A DNA stretch of 12,786 nucleotides from an uncultured Collinsella sp. (GTDB lineage Bacteria; Actinomycetota; Coriobacteriia; Coriobacteriales; Coriobacteriaceae): contig CABUUE010000020.1 of the NCBI GenBank assembly GCA_902494685.1, positions 1-12,786 on the forward strand, in the 5' to 3' direction. Of this stretch, positions 1 to 5,631 are shown piece by piece. Position numbers and translations under genes: made by a program. Under the pieces are notes generated by a model that did not search any database, had not been told where the DNA came from, and saw nothing but the letters and a program-made list of their open reading frames with translations. Each line of letters opens with the position of its first letter. Position 1 is the first letter of the stretch.

Positions 1-172
1 AGAAGTCGATAATCACATCGGCAGCCGGTGCGTTCTCGAGCTCGCTCAAATCGAAGCCAATCTGGGCCACGATATCAAAAACGGGCTGCCCGGCGGCATC
101 GACAATGCTTTCGGCGGTGGTGCGGATGAGCGAGCCCATGCGGCCCGTTCCCATAATGACGGTCTTAATCAA
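1..172 (-). CDS. dapB: 4-hydroxy-tetrahydrodipicolinate reductase (DapB), N-terminal part; 3' end outside the window
   Basis: The first 57 codons are present. The product would reduce the DapA product with NAD(P)H in DAP/lysine synthesis in the cytosol. The translation begins LIKTVIMGTGRMGSLIRTTA, with the nucleotide-binding GTGRMG loop and the beta strand before it that are typical of DapB. I chose the TTG at 172 as start because AGGGAG lies about 9 nt upstream and because the later ATG (codon 7) would cut the first beta strand. The start lies inside the end of dapA, an 8-nt overlap, so translation is probably coupled. The catalytic His/Lys region and the tetramerisation domain lie beyond the left edge and cannot be checked. 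Confidence 0.88.
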   Translation of the reverse strand, partial: MIKTVIMGTGRMGSLIRTTAESIVDAAGQPVFDIVAQIGFDLSELENAPAADVIIDF

Positions 173-1055
173 GCAGACCAGCTCCCTTCAGAGCATCGGT
201 AAGTGCGGATCGCGTGTCGTCTGCCATGGGGCACAGCGGCATACGGTAGTTTGCCTCGATCATGCCCATCTGGGCGAGCGCTTCCTTAACGGGGATGGGG
301 TTGACCTCGCTAAAGAGGGCGTTGATGAGCGGCTGGCCGGCAATCTGGATATCGCGGGCGCGCGCTACGTCGCCGTCCAGATAAGCGCGGCACATGTCGT
401 GTACGAGCTGCGGCTGCACGTCTGCCCACACGCTGATGGTGCCCGAGGCGCCCAGGCTCATGAGCGGCACGGTAAGCGCGTCCTCCCCCGAGTACATGCG
501 GAAGTCGTCTGACAGCAGGTGGGCGATCTTGGCCGCGTAGGCGACGTTGCCCGAGGCCTCCTTAATACCCATGATGTTGGGGTGCGCGGCCAGGCGCTCT
601 ACGTTGCGCTCGCTGATACCGCAGCCGCAGCGGCCGGGGATGTTGTACAGGATGCAGGGGATGTCAACGGCATCGGCGACGGTCTTAAAGTGCTGATAGA
701 TACCCTCTTCGTTGGACTTGTTGTAGTAGGGGGTAATGAGCAGCAGGCCGTCGGCGCCCAGGCCCTGATAGGTGAGCGACTTGGTGAGCATGGTCTGCGT
801 GGAGTTGGAGCCCGAGCCGGCGATGACGGGGACGCGTCCTGCAACATGCTTGACCACGGCGGCGACGACGGAGTTGTCCTCGTCATCGGTCATCGTGGCG
901 CTCTCGCCGGTGGTGCCCAGGGTGAGAATGGCGTCGGTGCCATTTTGCAAGTGGAAATCGATAAGGCGCTCGAGCGCGTCAAAGTCGACACTGCCGTCCT
1001 TTTTAAACGGCGTAACCAGGGCGACGATTGAGCCCTCGAGATTGCGGATGTCCAT
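165..1055 (-). CDS. dapA: Dihydrodipicolinate synthase (DapA): second half of the fusion, possibly also translated alone
   Basis: This is the 3' part of the same frame, from the internal ATG at 1055. It encodes 296 residues, the normal length for DapA. DapA condenses pyruvate with aspartate semialdehyde. Counted from this ATG, the motifs are TLGTTGESAT with T48/T49, the catalytic tyrosine Y137 in YNIPGR, the substrate-binding arginine R142, and the Schiff-base lysine K165 in GIKEAS. The offset from the E. coli residues (T44/T45, Y133, R138, K161) is a constant four. AAGGAG lies exactly 6 nt before this ATG, an excellent ribosome-binding site. Independent initiation is therefore likely even though no stop separates it from lysA. 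It was either an ordinary downstream gene whose upstream stop was lost, or a genuine fusion keeping a relic RBS. Confidence 0.85.
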   Translation of the reverse strand: MDIRNLEGSIVALVTPFKKDGSVDFDALERLIDFHLQNGTDAILTLGTTGESATMTDDEDNSVVAAVVKHVAGRVPVIAGSGSNSTQTMLTKSLTYQGLGADGLLLITPYYNKSNEEGIYQHFKTVADAVDIPCILYNIPGRCGCGISERNVERLAAHPNIMGIKEASGNVAYAAKIAHLLSDDFRMYSGEDALTVPLMSLGASGTISVWADVQPQLVHDMCRAYLDGDVARARDIQIAGQPLINALFSEVNPIPVKEALAQMGMIEANYRMPLCPMADDTRSALTDALKGAGLLD

Positions 1056-2474
1056 GTTCTTCTCCTTCGCCTCCGCGATCTGGATGCGTTTGTTCCATTG
1101 AGCTGCGACTGCCAGGCGCTCGTCTTCGGCGCGACGGCGGGCACTTTCGGCGCGCGACTTGGCCAGCAGCTCTCGGCCGCACGGCAGCACGTCGAGCGTG
1201 GCAAAGTAATCGCCCGGGCGCTCGGCGCGGCGGATGAGGTCGGCCGCGCCATCGGGGCGCAGCAGGACCTCGGCCGAGCGCAGCCGTCCGTTGTAGTTGT
1301 AGCCCATGGAGTAGCCATGCGCACCGGTATCGTGGATTACAAGCAGGTCACCCATGTCGATATGCGGCAGCTTGCGATCGATAGCGAACTTGTCGTTGTT
1401 CTCGCATAGGTTGCCCGTGATGTCATAGGTGTTCGTGACGGGCGCCGTGGCCTTGTCGGCGCCGCCCGGCTGACCCATCACCGTAATGTGGTGGTAGGCG
1501 CCATACATGGCAGGACGAATCAAATCGACGGCGCTTGCATCGACACCGATATAGTCCTTGTAGATCTGCTTCTCGTGGATGGCCTTGGTGACCAGGCAGC
1601 CGTAGGGGCCCATCATAAAGCGGCCCATCTCGGTGCAGATGGCCACATCGCCCATGTCGGCGGGAACCAGGATCTCGTCGTATGCCGCGTGTACTCCCTC
1701 GCCGATGGCGCGAATGTCGTTGGCCTGCTGCTCGGGCAGGTAGGGGATGCCGACGCCGCCGGACAGATTGATGAAGGCGACGTGTGCGCCGGTCTCGCGC
1801 TCCAGGCGTACGGCAAGCTCAAAGAGGATGCGCGCGAGCTTGGGGTAGTAGTCGTTGGTGACGGTGTTGCTGGCAAGGAATGCGTGGATGCCAAAGTCCT
1901 CGGCGCCCTTGGCCTTGAGCATGCGGAAGGCCTCGAAGAGTTGCTCGGTGGTCATGCCATATTTGGAGTCGCCCGGGTTGTCCATGATGCCGTTGGAGAG
2001 CTGGAACAGACCGCCTGGATTAAAGCGGCAGCTGACCGTTTTGGGGATGGGCCCCGCAACGCGCTCAAAGAACTCGATGTGGCTGATGTCGTCAAAGTTG
2101 ACGATGGCGCCCAGCTTGTCGGCGAGCTCAAAGTCGGCAGCCGGCGTGTCGTTGGACGAGAACATGATGTCGTGTCCTGTGATACCCAGCGAGCGGGCGA
2201 TCATGAGCTCGGTATAGCTCGAGCAATCGCAGCCGCAGCCGTATTCGTTGAGAATGGAGATGAGCGCCGGGTTGGGGTTGGCCTTGACGGCAAAGTGTTC
2301 CTTAAAGCCCGGGTTCCATGCAAAGGCGTCGCGCACTTCTTGCATGTTGCGGCGGATGCCCGCCTCGTCGTATAGATGAAACGGCGTGGGGAACTGCTCG
2401 ACGATATGCTCGAGTGTCTCCTTGTCCACAAACGGCTGCTTGGCCGCATATGCCTCGTTGGGGGTCAATGCCAT
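165..2474 (-). CDS. lysA-dapA: Fused diaminopimelate decarboxylase (LysA) - dihydrodipicolinate synthase (DapA)
   Basis: One uninterrupted 769-codon frame encodes two lysine-pathway enzymes. Residues 1 to about 430 are LysA, the PLP enzyme that decarboxylates meso-DAP to L-lysine. Visible marks are HFAVKAN with PLP lysine K64, the glycine loop LSGGVGIPY (238-245), TEMGR (281-285), the active-site stretch CENNDKFAIDR (357-367) and GYNYNGR (391-397). The CENND form, in place of the more common CESxD, resembles the LysA branch of clostridia-like anaerobes, in which the protein normally ends near the RRAERPGDYFATLD equivalent (415-428). Here about 45 charged, probably helical residues follow and lead without a stop into DapA at M474. 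The start at 2474 has only a weak GAGG about 10 nt upstream, within the riboswitch expression platform. dapB follows with an 8-nt overlap. Both halves are full length; whether the cell keeps them joined is not decided by the sequence. Confidence 0.85.
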   Translation of the reverse strand: MALTPNEAYAAKQPFVDKETLEHIVEQFPTPFHLYDEAGIRRNMQEVRDAFAWNPGFKEHFAVKANPNPALISILNEYGCGCDCSSYTELMIARSLGITGHDIMFSSNDTPAADFELADKLGAIVNFDDISHIEFFERVAGPIPKTVSCRFNPGGLFQLSNGIMDNPGDSKYGMTTEQLFEAFRMLKAKGAEDFGIHAFLASNTVTNDYYPKLARILFELAVRLERETGAHVAFINLSGGVGIPYLPEQQANDIRAIGEGVHAAYDEILVPADMGDVAICTEMGRFMMGPYGCLVTKAIHEKQIYKDYIGVDASAVDLIRPAMYGAYHHITVMGQPGGADKATAPVTNTYDITGNLCENNDKFAIDRKLPHIDMGDLLVIHDTGAHGYSMGYNYNGRLRSAEVLLRPDGAADLIRRAERPGDYFATLDVLPCGRELLAKSRAESARRRAEDERLAVAAQWNKRIQIAEAKEKNMDIRNLEGSIVALVTPFKKDGSVDFDALERLIDFHLQNGTDAILTLGTTGESATMTDDEDNSVVAAVVKHVAGRVPVIAGSGSNSTQTMLTKSLTYQGLGADGLLLITPYYNKSNEEGIYQHFKTVADAVDIPCILYNIPGRCGCGISERNVERLAAHPNIMGIKEASGNVAYAAKIAHLLSDDFRMYSGEDALTVPLMSLGASGTISVWADVQPQLVHDMCRAYLDGDVARARDIQIAGQPLINALFSEVNPIPVKEALAQMGMIEANYRMPLCPMADDTRSALTDALKGAGLLD

Positions 2475-2484
2475 GTCCCGTAAA

Positions 2485-2552
2485 CCTCGCTATCCAGACG
2501 GCGCCATCTGCGCATCGAATCCGCATAGCGTGGACCCAATGTCCGGATAGCG
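2485..2552 (-). promoter_or_regulatory. Expression platform of the lysine riboswitch, probably translational
   Basis: Between the aptamer and the lysA start there is no stem followed by a U-tract, so termination control is unlikely. GGATAGCG (2495-2488), which runs into the GAGG Shine-Dalgarno (2488-2485), is perfectly complementary to CGCTATCC (2552-2545) in the 3' strand of aptamer stem P1. A second copy, CGCTAT (2530-2525), could pair with the same site. Competition between P1 and pairing at the ribosome-binding site is the likely switch. Which pairing occurs with lysine bound is inference. Confidence 0.55.
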
Positions 2553-2702
2553 CTCCCGCATTGCTGCAGACAGTCCTGTGGGTGTTTCCCACAGGCCCAC
2601 CAGGTTGTTCGTGCCCGAAAAACCCAGTTCGGCGGGTTTCGCCTCCCCACGGGGTCAAAGCCTGCCGGCTCGCCCGCGGCTCTTCGTGCCCGCGCCTCTA
2701 TC
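2546..2702 (-). ncRNA. Lysine riboswitch (L box) aptamer
   Basis: Read on the minus strand, the leader begins GATAGAGGCGCGGGC with AAGAG shortly after, as in the conserved 5' part of the L box. It continues with GGGGAGGCGAAACCC and GCCGAAC, and ends with GGACTGTC and GGGAGCGCTATC. GATAG (2702-2698) pairs with CTATC (2550-2546) to close P1. An internal helix CCTGTGGG/CCCACAGG (2595-2588 with 2582-2575) is perfect, another stem forms between CTGGGTT and AACCTGG, and a short last stem CTGC/GCGG precedes the P1 strand. The length (157 nt) and its place directly before lysA-dapA-dapB fit a lysine sensor. Such aptamers lower expression when lysine is plentiful. Confidence 0.9.
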
Positions 2703-2713
2703 AAGTGGTAAAG

Positions 2714-2742
2714 ACCCTATCACGTTGCACTTTACCAAACAA
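2714..2742 (-). promoter_or_regulatory. Candidate promoter of the lysA-dapA-dapB operon
   Basis: On the minus strand, TTGTTT (2742-2737) and TAGGGT (2719-2714) are separated by 17 nt. A start near 2707 would place the first base about 5 nt before stem P1 of the riboswitch, which supports the assignment. The -10 is a weak match. It overlaps the -35 region of the divergent plus-strand promoter and the inverted repeat TGGTAAAG/CTTTACCA (2706-2713 and 2730-2737). Confidence 0.5.
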
Positions 2743-2759
2743 GAGTATTCGAATATAAC
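2731..2759 (+). promoter_or_regulatory. Candidate promoter of the M20 amidohydrolase gene
   Basis: TTTACC (2731-2736) and TATAAC (2754-2759) are spaced by 17 nt in a locally AT-rich stretch. A start near 2766 would leave a leader of about 87 nt before the ATG at 2853. The -35 box lies inside the right arm of the inverted repeat 2706-2737. Confidence 0.5.
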
Positions 2760-2852
2760 GTTTAAAAAATGCAGGGATATGCTGGAAACATGTGCGCCAC
2801 AATCCTGTATCACAATAAGTTGCAACAGATGTGCCTCACGAAGGGATCCTCT

Positions 2853-4040
2853 ATGACCGAGCTCCAAGAACTCCGTCGCTATCGGCGCGACTTGCACAGG
2901 ATCCCGGAGCTCGATTTCGATCTTCCGCAAACCATTGCCTATATCGAGGGCGTGCTGGCATCGCTCGCTTGCGAGGTGACCCATCCGTGCCCCAGCTGCG
3001 TCTGTGCTTTCTTCGACGCCGGCGTTGATGCCGCGCATGCCACGGCGATTCGCGCCGATATGGATGCGCTGCCCATCGCGGAGGCGACGGGAGCGGCCTT
3101 TGCCTCGACCCATCCCGGCAAGATGCACGCTTGCGGACATGACGGACACATGGCCATGGCACTTGCCGCCGCGACGTATGTCGACCGTACGATTCGCGAG
3201 CAGCCGGGCGCCATTAGGCGCAATGTGCTCTTTGTGTTCCAGCCGGCCGAGGAAACGATCGGTGGTGCCAAGACGGTATGCGAGAGCGGCGTGTTCGAGC
3301 GCTACGGGGCGGATCTCATCTTCGGCTTCCACGTGTGGCCCGATCTGCCCGCCGGCACGTTGGCGAGCTGCCCCGGTCCGTTGCTGGCGCGTTCGAGTGA
3401 GACGCACATTCATATTCACGGGACGAGCATCCATATCGCTAAGACCTATGGCGTTCCGGTCGAGGAGTCGCACGATGCGGCGCTGGCGGCTGCCAAGTTC
3501 TTGGTTGCCGAGCGCGAACTGATGGACGAGCTGGGCACCGACGAGCCCTGTATCGGTAAGTTTGGTCTGCTGCAGGCCGGTACGGTTTGCAACGCGGTGG
3601 CGGGGGAGGCCCATGTGGCCGGAAGCCTGCGTGTGTTTACGGACGACATGTTCGACCGTGCGCGCGAGGGCGTACGCCGTGTGCTCGACGAGGCGTGCAC
3701 CGCAACGGGCTGCACGTATGATCTCGACTTTGCCGAGGGCTATCCACCGGTCGATAACGACCCCGAGCTGTTTGCCAGCGTCGCGCCTGCCTTGTCCGAA
3801 CTGCAACTTGTGGACGAGCCGCTGCTAATCGCCGAGGATTTCGCCTTCTATCAGCGCTATCTGCCGGGCGTGTTCTTCTTGCTGGGCACGGGCGTGCCGG
3901 AGGGTCAAGAAAACCCGAGTGATCCGGATGGCTGTCCCGCCTATGCCACGAGCGCTCTGCATACCGATACCATGCTCTTTGACGAGGAAATTCTGCTCAA
4001 AGGCCTCGATGTCTACAAACGATTGCTTGACTTGGAGTGA
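2853..4040 (+). CDS. M20-family metallo-amidohydrolase (N-acyl-amino-acid or N-acetyl-DAP deacylase type)
   Basis: The 395-residue protein fits the M20D amidohydrolases, which release an amino acid from an N-acyl conjugate using a two-metal centre. Visible: YRRDLHRIPEL near the N terminus, RADMDALP (68-74), MHACGHDGH (91-99, metal ligands C94 and H96), QPAEE (130-134), GFHVWPD (158-164) and ALHTD near the end (H370). The frame is open upstream to 2769, but I chose the ATG at 2853 because AAGGGA lies 6-7 nt before it and because the family alignment starts there. The next gene touches its stop codon. It is divergent from the DAP operon and shares its promoter region, so N-acetyl-DAP deacetylase (acetylase branch of lysine synthesis) is possible. 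Peptide or auxin-conjugate-like substrates are equally open; substrate cannot be read from sequence in this family. Confidence 0.85.
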   Translation: MTELQELRRYRRDLHRIPELDFDLPQTIAYIEGVLASLACEVTHPCPSCVCAFFDAGVDAAHATAIRADMDALPIAEATGAAFASTHPGKMHACGHDGHMAMALAAATYVDRTIREQPGAIRRNVLFVFQPAEETIGGAKTVCESGVFERYGADLIFGFHVWPDLPAGTLASCPGPLLARSSETHIHIHGTSIHIAKTYGVPVEESHDAALAAAKFLVAERELMDELGTDEPCIGKFGLLQAGTVCNAVAGEAHVAGSLRVFTDDMFDRAREGVRRVLDEACTATGCTYDLDFAEGYPPVDNDPELFASVAPALSELQLVDEPLLIAEDFAFYQRYLPGVFFLLGTGVPEGQENPSDPDGCPAYATSALHTDTMLFDEEILLKGLDVYKRLLDLE

Positions 4041-4363
4041 TGATGAGGCGCCGACAGACTGCCGTGTATAGTCCTGGTGGGTGCGGGTGCGGCCTGCTGC
4101 TGCTTCCGGTTATTGCTGTGAGCATTGGCGTGATGTTTGCGCTTGCCGGGTTGGCAGCAGCGGCACTCGTGCTGTTGATTGTGGCTATTGGCGTGACGAT
4201 TTGGCTCTGCCGCAATCGCGAGCAACGCCGTGCCGACGGTAAAACCAATGTCGGCTGGGTCGTCTTCCTGATCATTGCGTACCCGCTGAGTGTCAGCTAC
4301 CTGGTGTTCTTTGCCCTGTTGATGATCAGTGCCTTTACCGGGAAATCCGTCACGGTGGGTTGA
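4040..4363 (+). CDS. Small membrane protein of unknown function
   Basis: About 107 residues. I do not recognise a family. A basic N terminus (RRR) is followed by a Cys/Gly patch (GGCGCG), a long hydrophobic stretch at roughly residues 18-52 that could be one or two helices, a charged loop (CRNREQRRADGK), and a second hydrophobic stretch at roughly 71-98. GTG at 4037, ATG at 4040 and ATG at 4043 are all in frame. GGAG at 4034-4037 is best spaced for 4043, and 4040 overlaps the TGA of the amidohydrolase gene (TGATG). Translational coupling with that gene is likely. A membrane partner or a product of chance co-transcription are both possible. Confidence 0.65.
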   Translation: MMRRRQTAVYSPGGCGCGLLLLPVIAVSIGVMFALAGLAAAALVLLIVAIGVTIWLCRNREQRRADGKTNVGWVVFLIIAYPLSVSYLVFFALLMISAFTGKSVTVG

Positions 4364-4453
4364 TGCGCTGCCAGCAGACGGTCGCGCAAAGTGCGTTTGC
4401 TCGGCGTTTGGATAACTGCATTGGCCGTTTACCGCAACCTTAGCTCTCAGCTA

Positions 4454-4504
4454 ATGAATTCAAGTTTAATCCTTCCTACGATGTGCTGTGTGCCGGCACG
4501 GTAG
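4454..4504 (+). other. Possible upstream ORF (16 codons) in the lipoprotein leader
   Basis: ATG at 4454 opens a frame reading MNSSLILPTMCCVPAR and stops at TAG 4502-4504. It runs through the whole left arm of the hairpin at 4469-4522 and ends inside its apical loop, the layout expected of a translational attenuator. No convincing Shine-Dalgarno precedes it, and frames of this length arise often by chance. Confidence 0.25.
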
Positions 4505-4522
4505 CCGGATCGTAGGAAGGAT
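4469..4522 (+). promoter_or_regulatory. RBS-masking hairpin before the lipoprotein gene
   Basis: ATCCTTCCTACGAT (4469-4482) and ATCGTAGGAAGGAT (4509-4522) form a perfect 14-bp inverted repeat. CCGGC (4493-4497) and GCCGG (4504-4508) add a 5-bp apical stem with a 6-nt loop and a one-sided 10-nt bulge. The right arm contains the AGGAAGG Shine-Dalgarno of the next gene, so folding would hide it. No U-tract follows, which argues against a terminator. A DNA-level operator is the alternative. Confidence 0.7.
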
Positions 4523-4524
4523 GC

Positions 4525-5070
4525 ATGATGAAAAAGCTTGAAAACGAAGTGCTGCTGAGCCGTCGCGCTGCACTGAGCGCATTCGCCACCGTCGCCTTGG
4601 GGACTGCCGGTCTTCTTGCCGGTTGTGGTAGCGATAAGGCGACCGTCACCGAGGACGCTGGCGATGGCGACAAGAAGGAAGAGGCGAAGAAGGAAGAGCA
4701 GTCTACGACTGACCTGGCGGTTGGTGCGACGGTGACCACGGCTGCCGGTCTTTCCGTCGTTGTCGATTCCGTCCAGCCCGGCCTCACAAATTATGACGGT
4801 TCGACCATGACGGGCATTCACGTCACGTACGTCAACAATGGCGATGAGGGCGCAGATTACAATATCTACGACTGGAAGGGCGAGGACGCCAACGGCGCTC
4901 AACAGAATCAGGGTTACTACAGCGAGGGCTCCGATGAGCTGCAGTCTGGTACCCTTTCCGCCGGTGGCTCCGTGGCGGGCAATATCTACTTTGATGGCGA
5001 TATCAAGAAGGCACTGTATTTTGCCAACATGTTTGATAAGTCTGCCACTGCAAGCTGGGTGCTGGCCTAG
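4525..5070 (+). CDS. Tat-type lipoprotein with a DUF4352-like domain
   Basis: A 181-residue exported lipoprotein. The N terminus has LSRRAAL (twin Arg R13/R14), a hydrophobic stretch and the lipobox LAGC with C34 as the lipidated residue. A Lys/Glu/Asp-rich linker (about 42-60) leads to a single beta-rich domain (about 65-181). Its pattern of GIHVTYVNNG, a YDWKGEDANG turn and LSAGGSVAGNIYF resembles the DUF4352-type immunoglobulin-like lipoprotein domains of Gram-positive bacteria. The fold call is by pattern only and no binding partner is known. ATG 4525 and ATG 4528 are both in frame; AGGAAGG (4514-4520) is better spaced for 4528. The RBS lies in a 14-bp hairpin. An XRE-like gene follows after 39 nt, then the kinase gene, and this grouping suggests an envelope-sensing role. 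Confidence 0.8.
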   Translation: MMKKLENEVLLSRRAALSAFATVALGTAGLLAGCGSDKATVTEDAGDGDKKEEAKKEEQSTTDLAVGATVTTAAGLSVVVDSVQPGLTNYDGSTMTGIHVTYVNNGDEGADYNIYDWKGEDANGAQQNQGYYSEGSDELQSGTLSAGGSVAGNIYFDGDIKKALYFANMFDKSATASWVLA

Positions 5071-5109
5071 CATGTCGCTACCGTTGCGCCGTATGGGAGG
5101 TGAGGTCGT

Positions 5110-5532
5110 ATGCCCGATAAAAAGCTGACTGACGAGTTACTCAATGAGCTTCTCGACGCGCCAAACATCGATGGCTATATCAAGGAGCACGACTTTGCCA
5201 CCCCGTCGCTTTCGGACTACCTGAAGCAGCTGCTGCAGGAAAAGGGCTTGGAGCGCTCGCGCGTGGTTCGTATGGCCGATCTCAATGAGACCTTTGGCTA
5301 TCAGATCTTTACCGGTGCGCGTCATCCGAGTCGCAATAAGGTGCTGCAGATTGCCTTCGCCATGGCGCTAACGCTCGAGGAGACCAACCGCGCCTTGACG
5401 GCGGCGGGTGCCAACATCCTCAATTGTAAGGACCGTCGCGATGCGATCATCATCTTCTGTATCGATCGCGGGTGCAGCCTCCAAAAGGTCAACGAGGAGC
5501 TGTATCGCTTTGACGAGGAGACGGTGAGTTAG
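5110..5532 (+). CDS. XRE-like helix-turn-helix protein paired with a Ser/Thr kinase
   Basis: 140 residues, with the strong ribosome-binding site GGGAGGTGAGG just before the ATG. Residues about 33-100 fit an XRE/Cro-type fold: LSDYLKQLLQEKGLERSRVV, then ADLNETFGYQIFTGARHPSR as turn and recognition segment, then NKVLQIAFAMALTLEETNRAL. The remaining 40 residues (DRRDAIIIFCIDRGCSLQKVNEELYRF) form a second helical unit common in a family I recall from anaerobic Firmicutes and Actinobacteria, in which it sits beside protein-kinase genes. It may be a transcription regulator or a kinase substrate/adaptor; the sequence does not decide. It sits between the lipoprotein and kinase genes on the same strand. 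Confidence 0.8.
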   Translation: MPDKKLTDELLNELLDAPNIDGYIKEHDFATPSLSDYLKQLLQEKGLERSRVVRMADLNETFGYQIFTGARHPSRNKVLQIAFAMALTLEETNRALTAAGANILNCKDRRDAIIIFCIDRGCSLQKVNEELYRFDEETVS

Positions 5533-5617
5533 CGGCTGATATCTGAGCCGGCGGAGCTGCCGAACAACGATGCGAACGAACGGGGCGCGGATGCCGTGGG
5601 GTGTCTGCGCCCTGCGC

Positions 5618-5631
5618 TATGATGGAGGCTA
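5618..5631 (+). promoter_or_regulatory. Candidate -10 box for a leaderless kinase transcript
   Basis: TATGAT (5618-5623) is a 5/6 match to the -10 consensus and ends 7 nt before the ATG at 5631, so transcription could begin on the start codon itself. No -35 box is visible at 16-18 nt spacing. The same bases include two in-frame ATGs (5619 and 5622), so the match may be coincidental. Confidence 0.3.

Noticed and set aside
1488..2375. A 295-codon plus-strand frame opposite lysA
   Set aside because: It is antisense to the conserved PLP-enzyme motifs, low in complexity (Val/Gly/Ala/Asp) and without an RBS or known domain.
2769..2852. N-terminal extension of the amidohydrolase from the ATG at 2769
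   Set aside because: There is no Shine-Dalgarno before 2769, it lies only a few bases after the predicted transcription start, and the 28 extra residues do not resemble the family. The ATG at 2853 has a good RBS.
2655..3806. A 383-codon open frame on the minus strand opposite the amidohydrolase
   Set aside because: It runs across the riboswitch promoter region and is antisense to the M20 motifs; its composition (Arg/His/Gly-rich) is that of a shadow frame.
4469..4522. Reading the 14-bp inverted repeat as an intrinsic terminator
   Set aside because: No T-run follows either arm, and the start codon of the lipoprotein comes immediately after the right arm.
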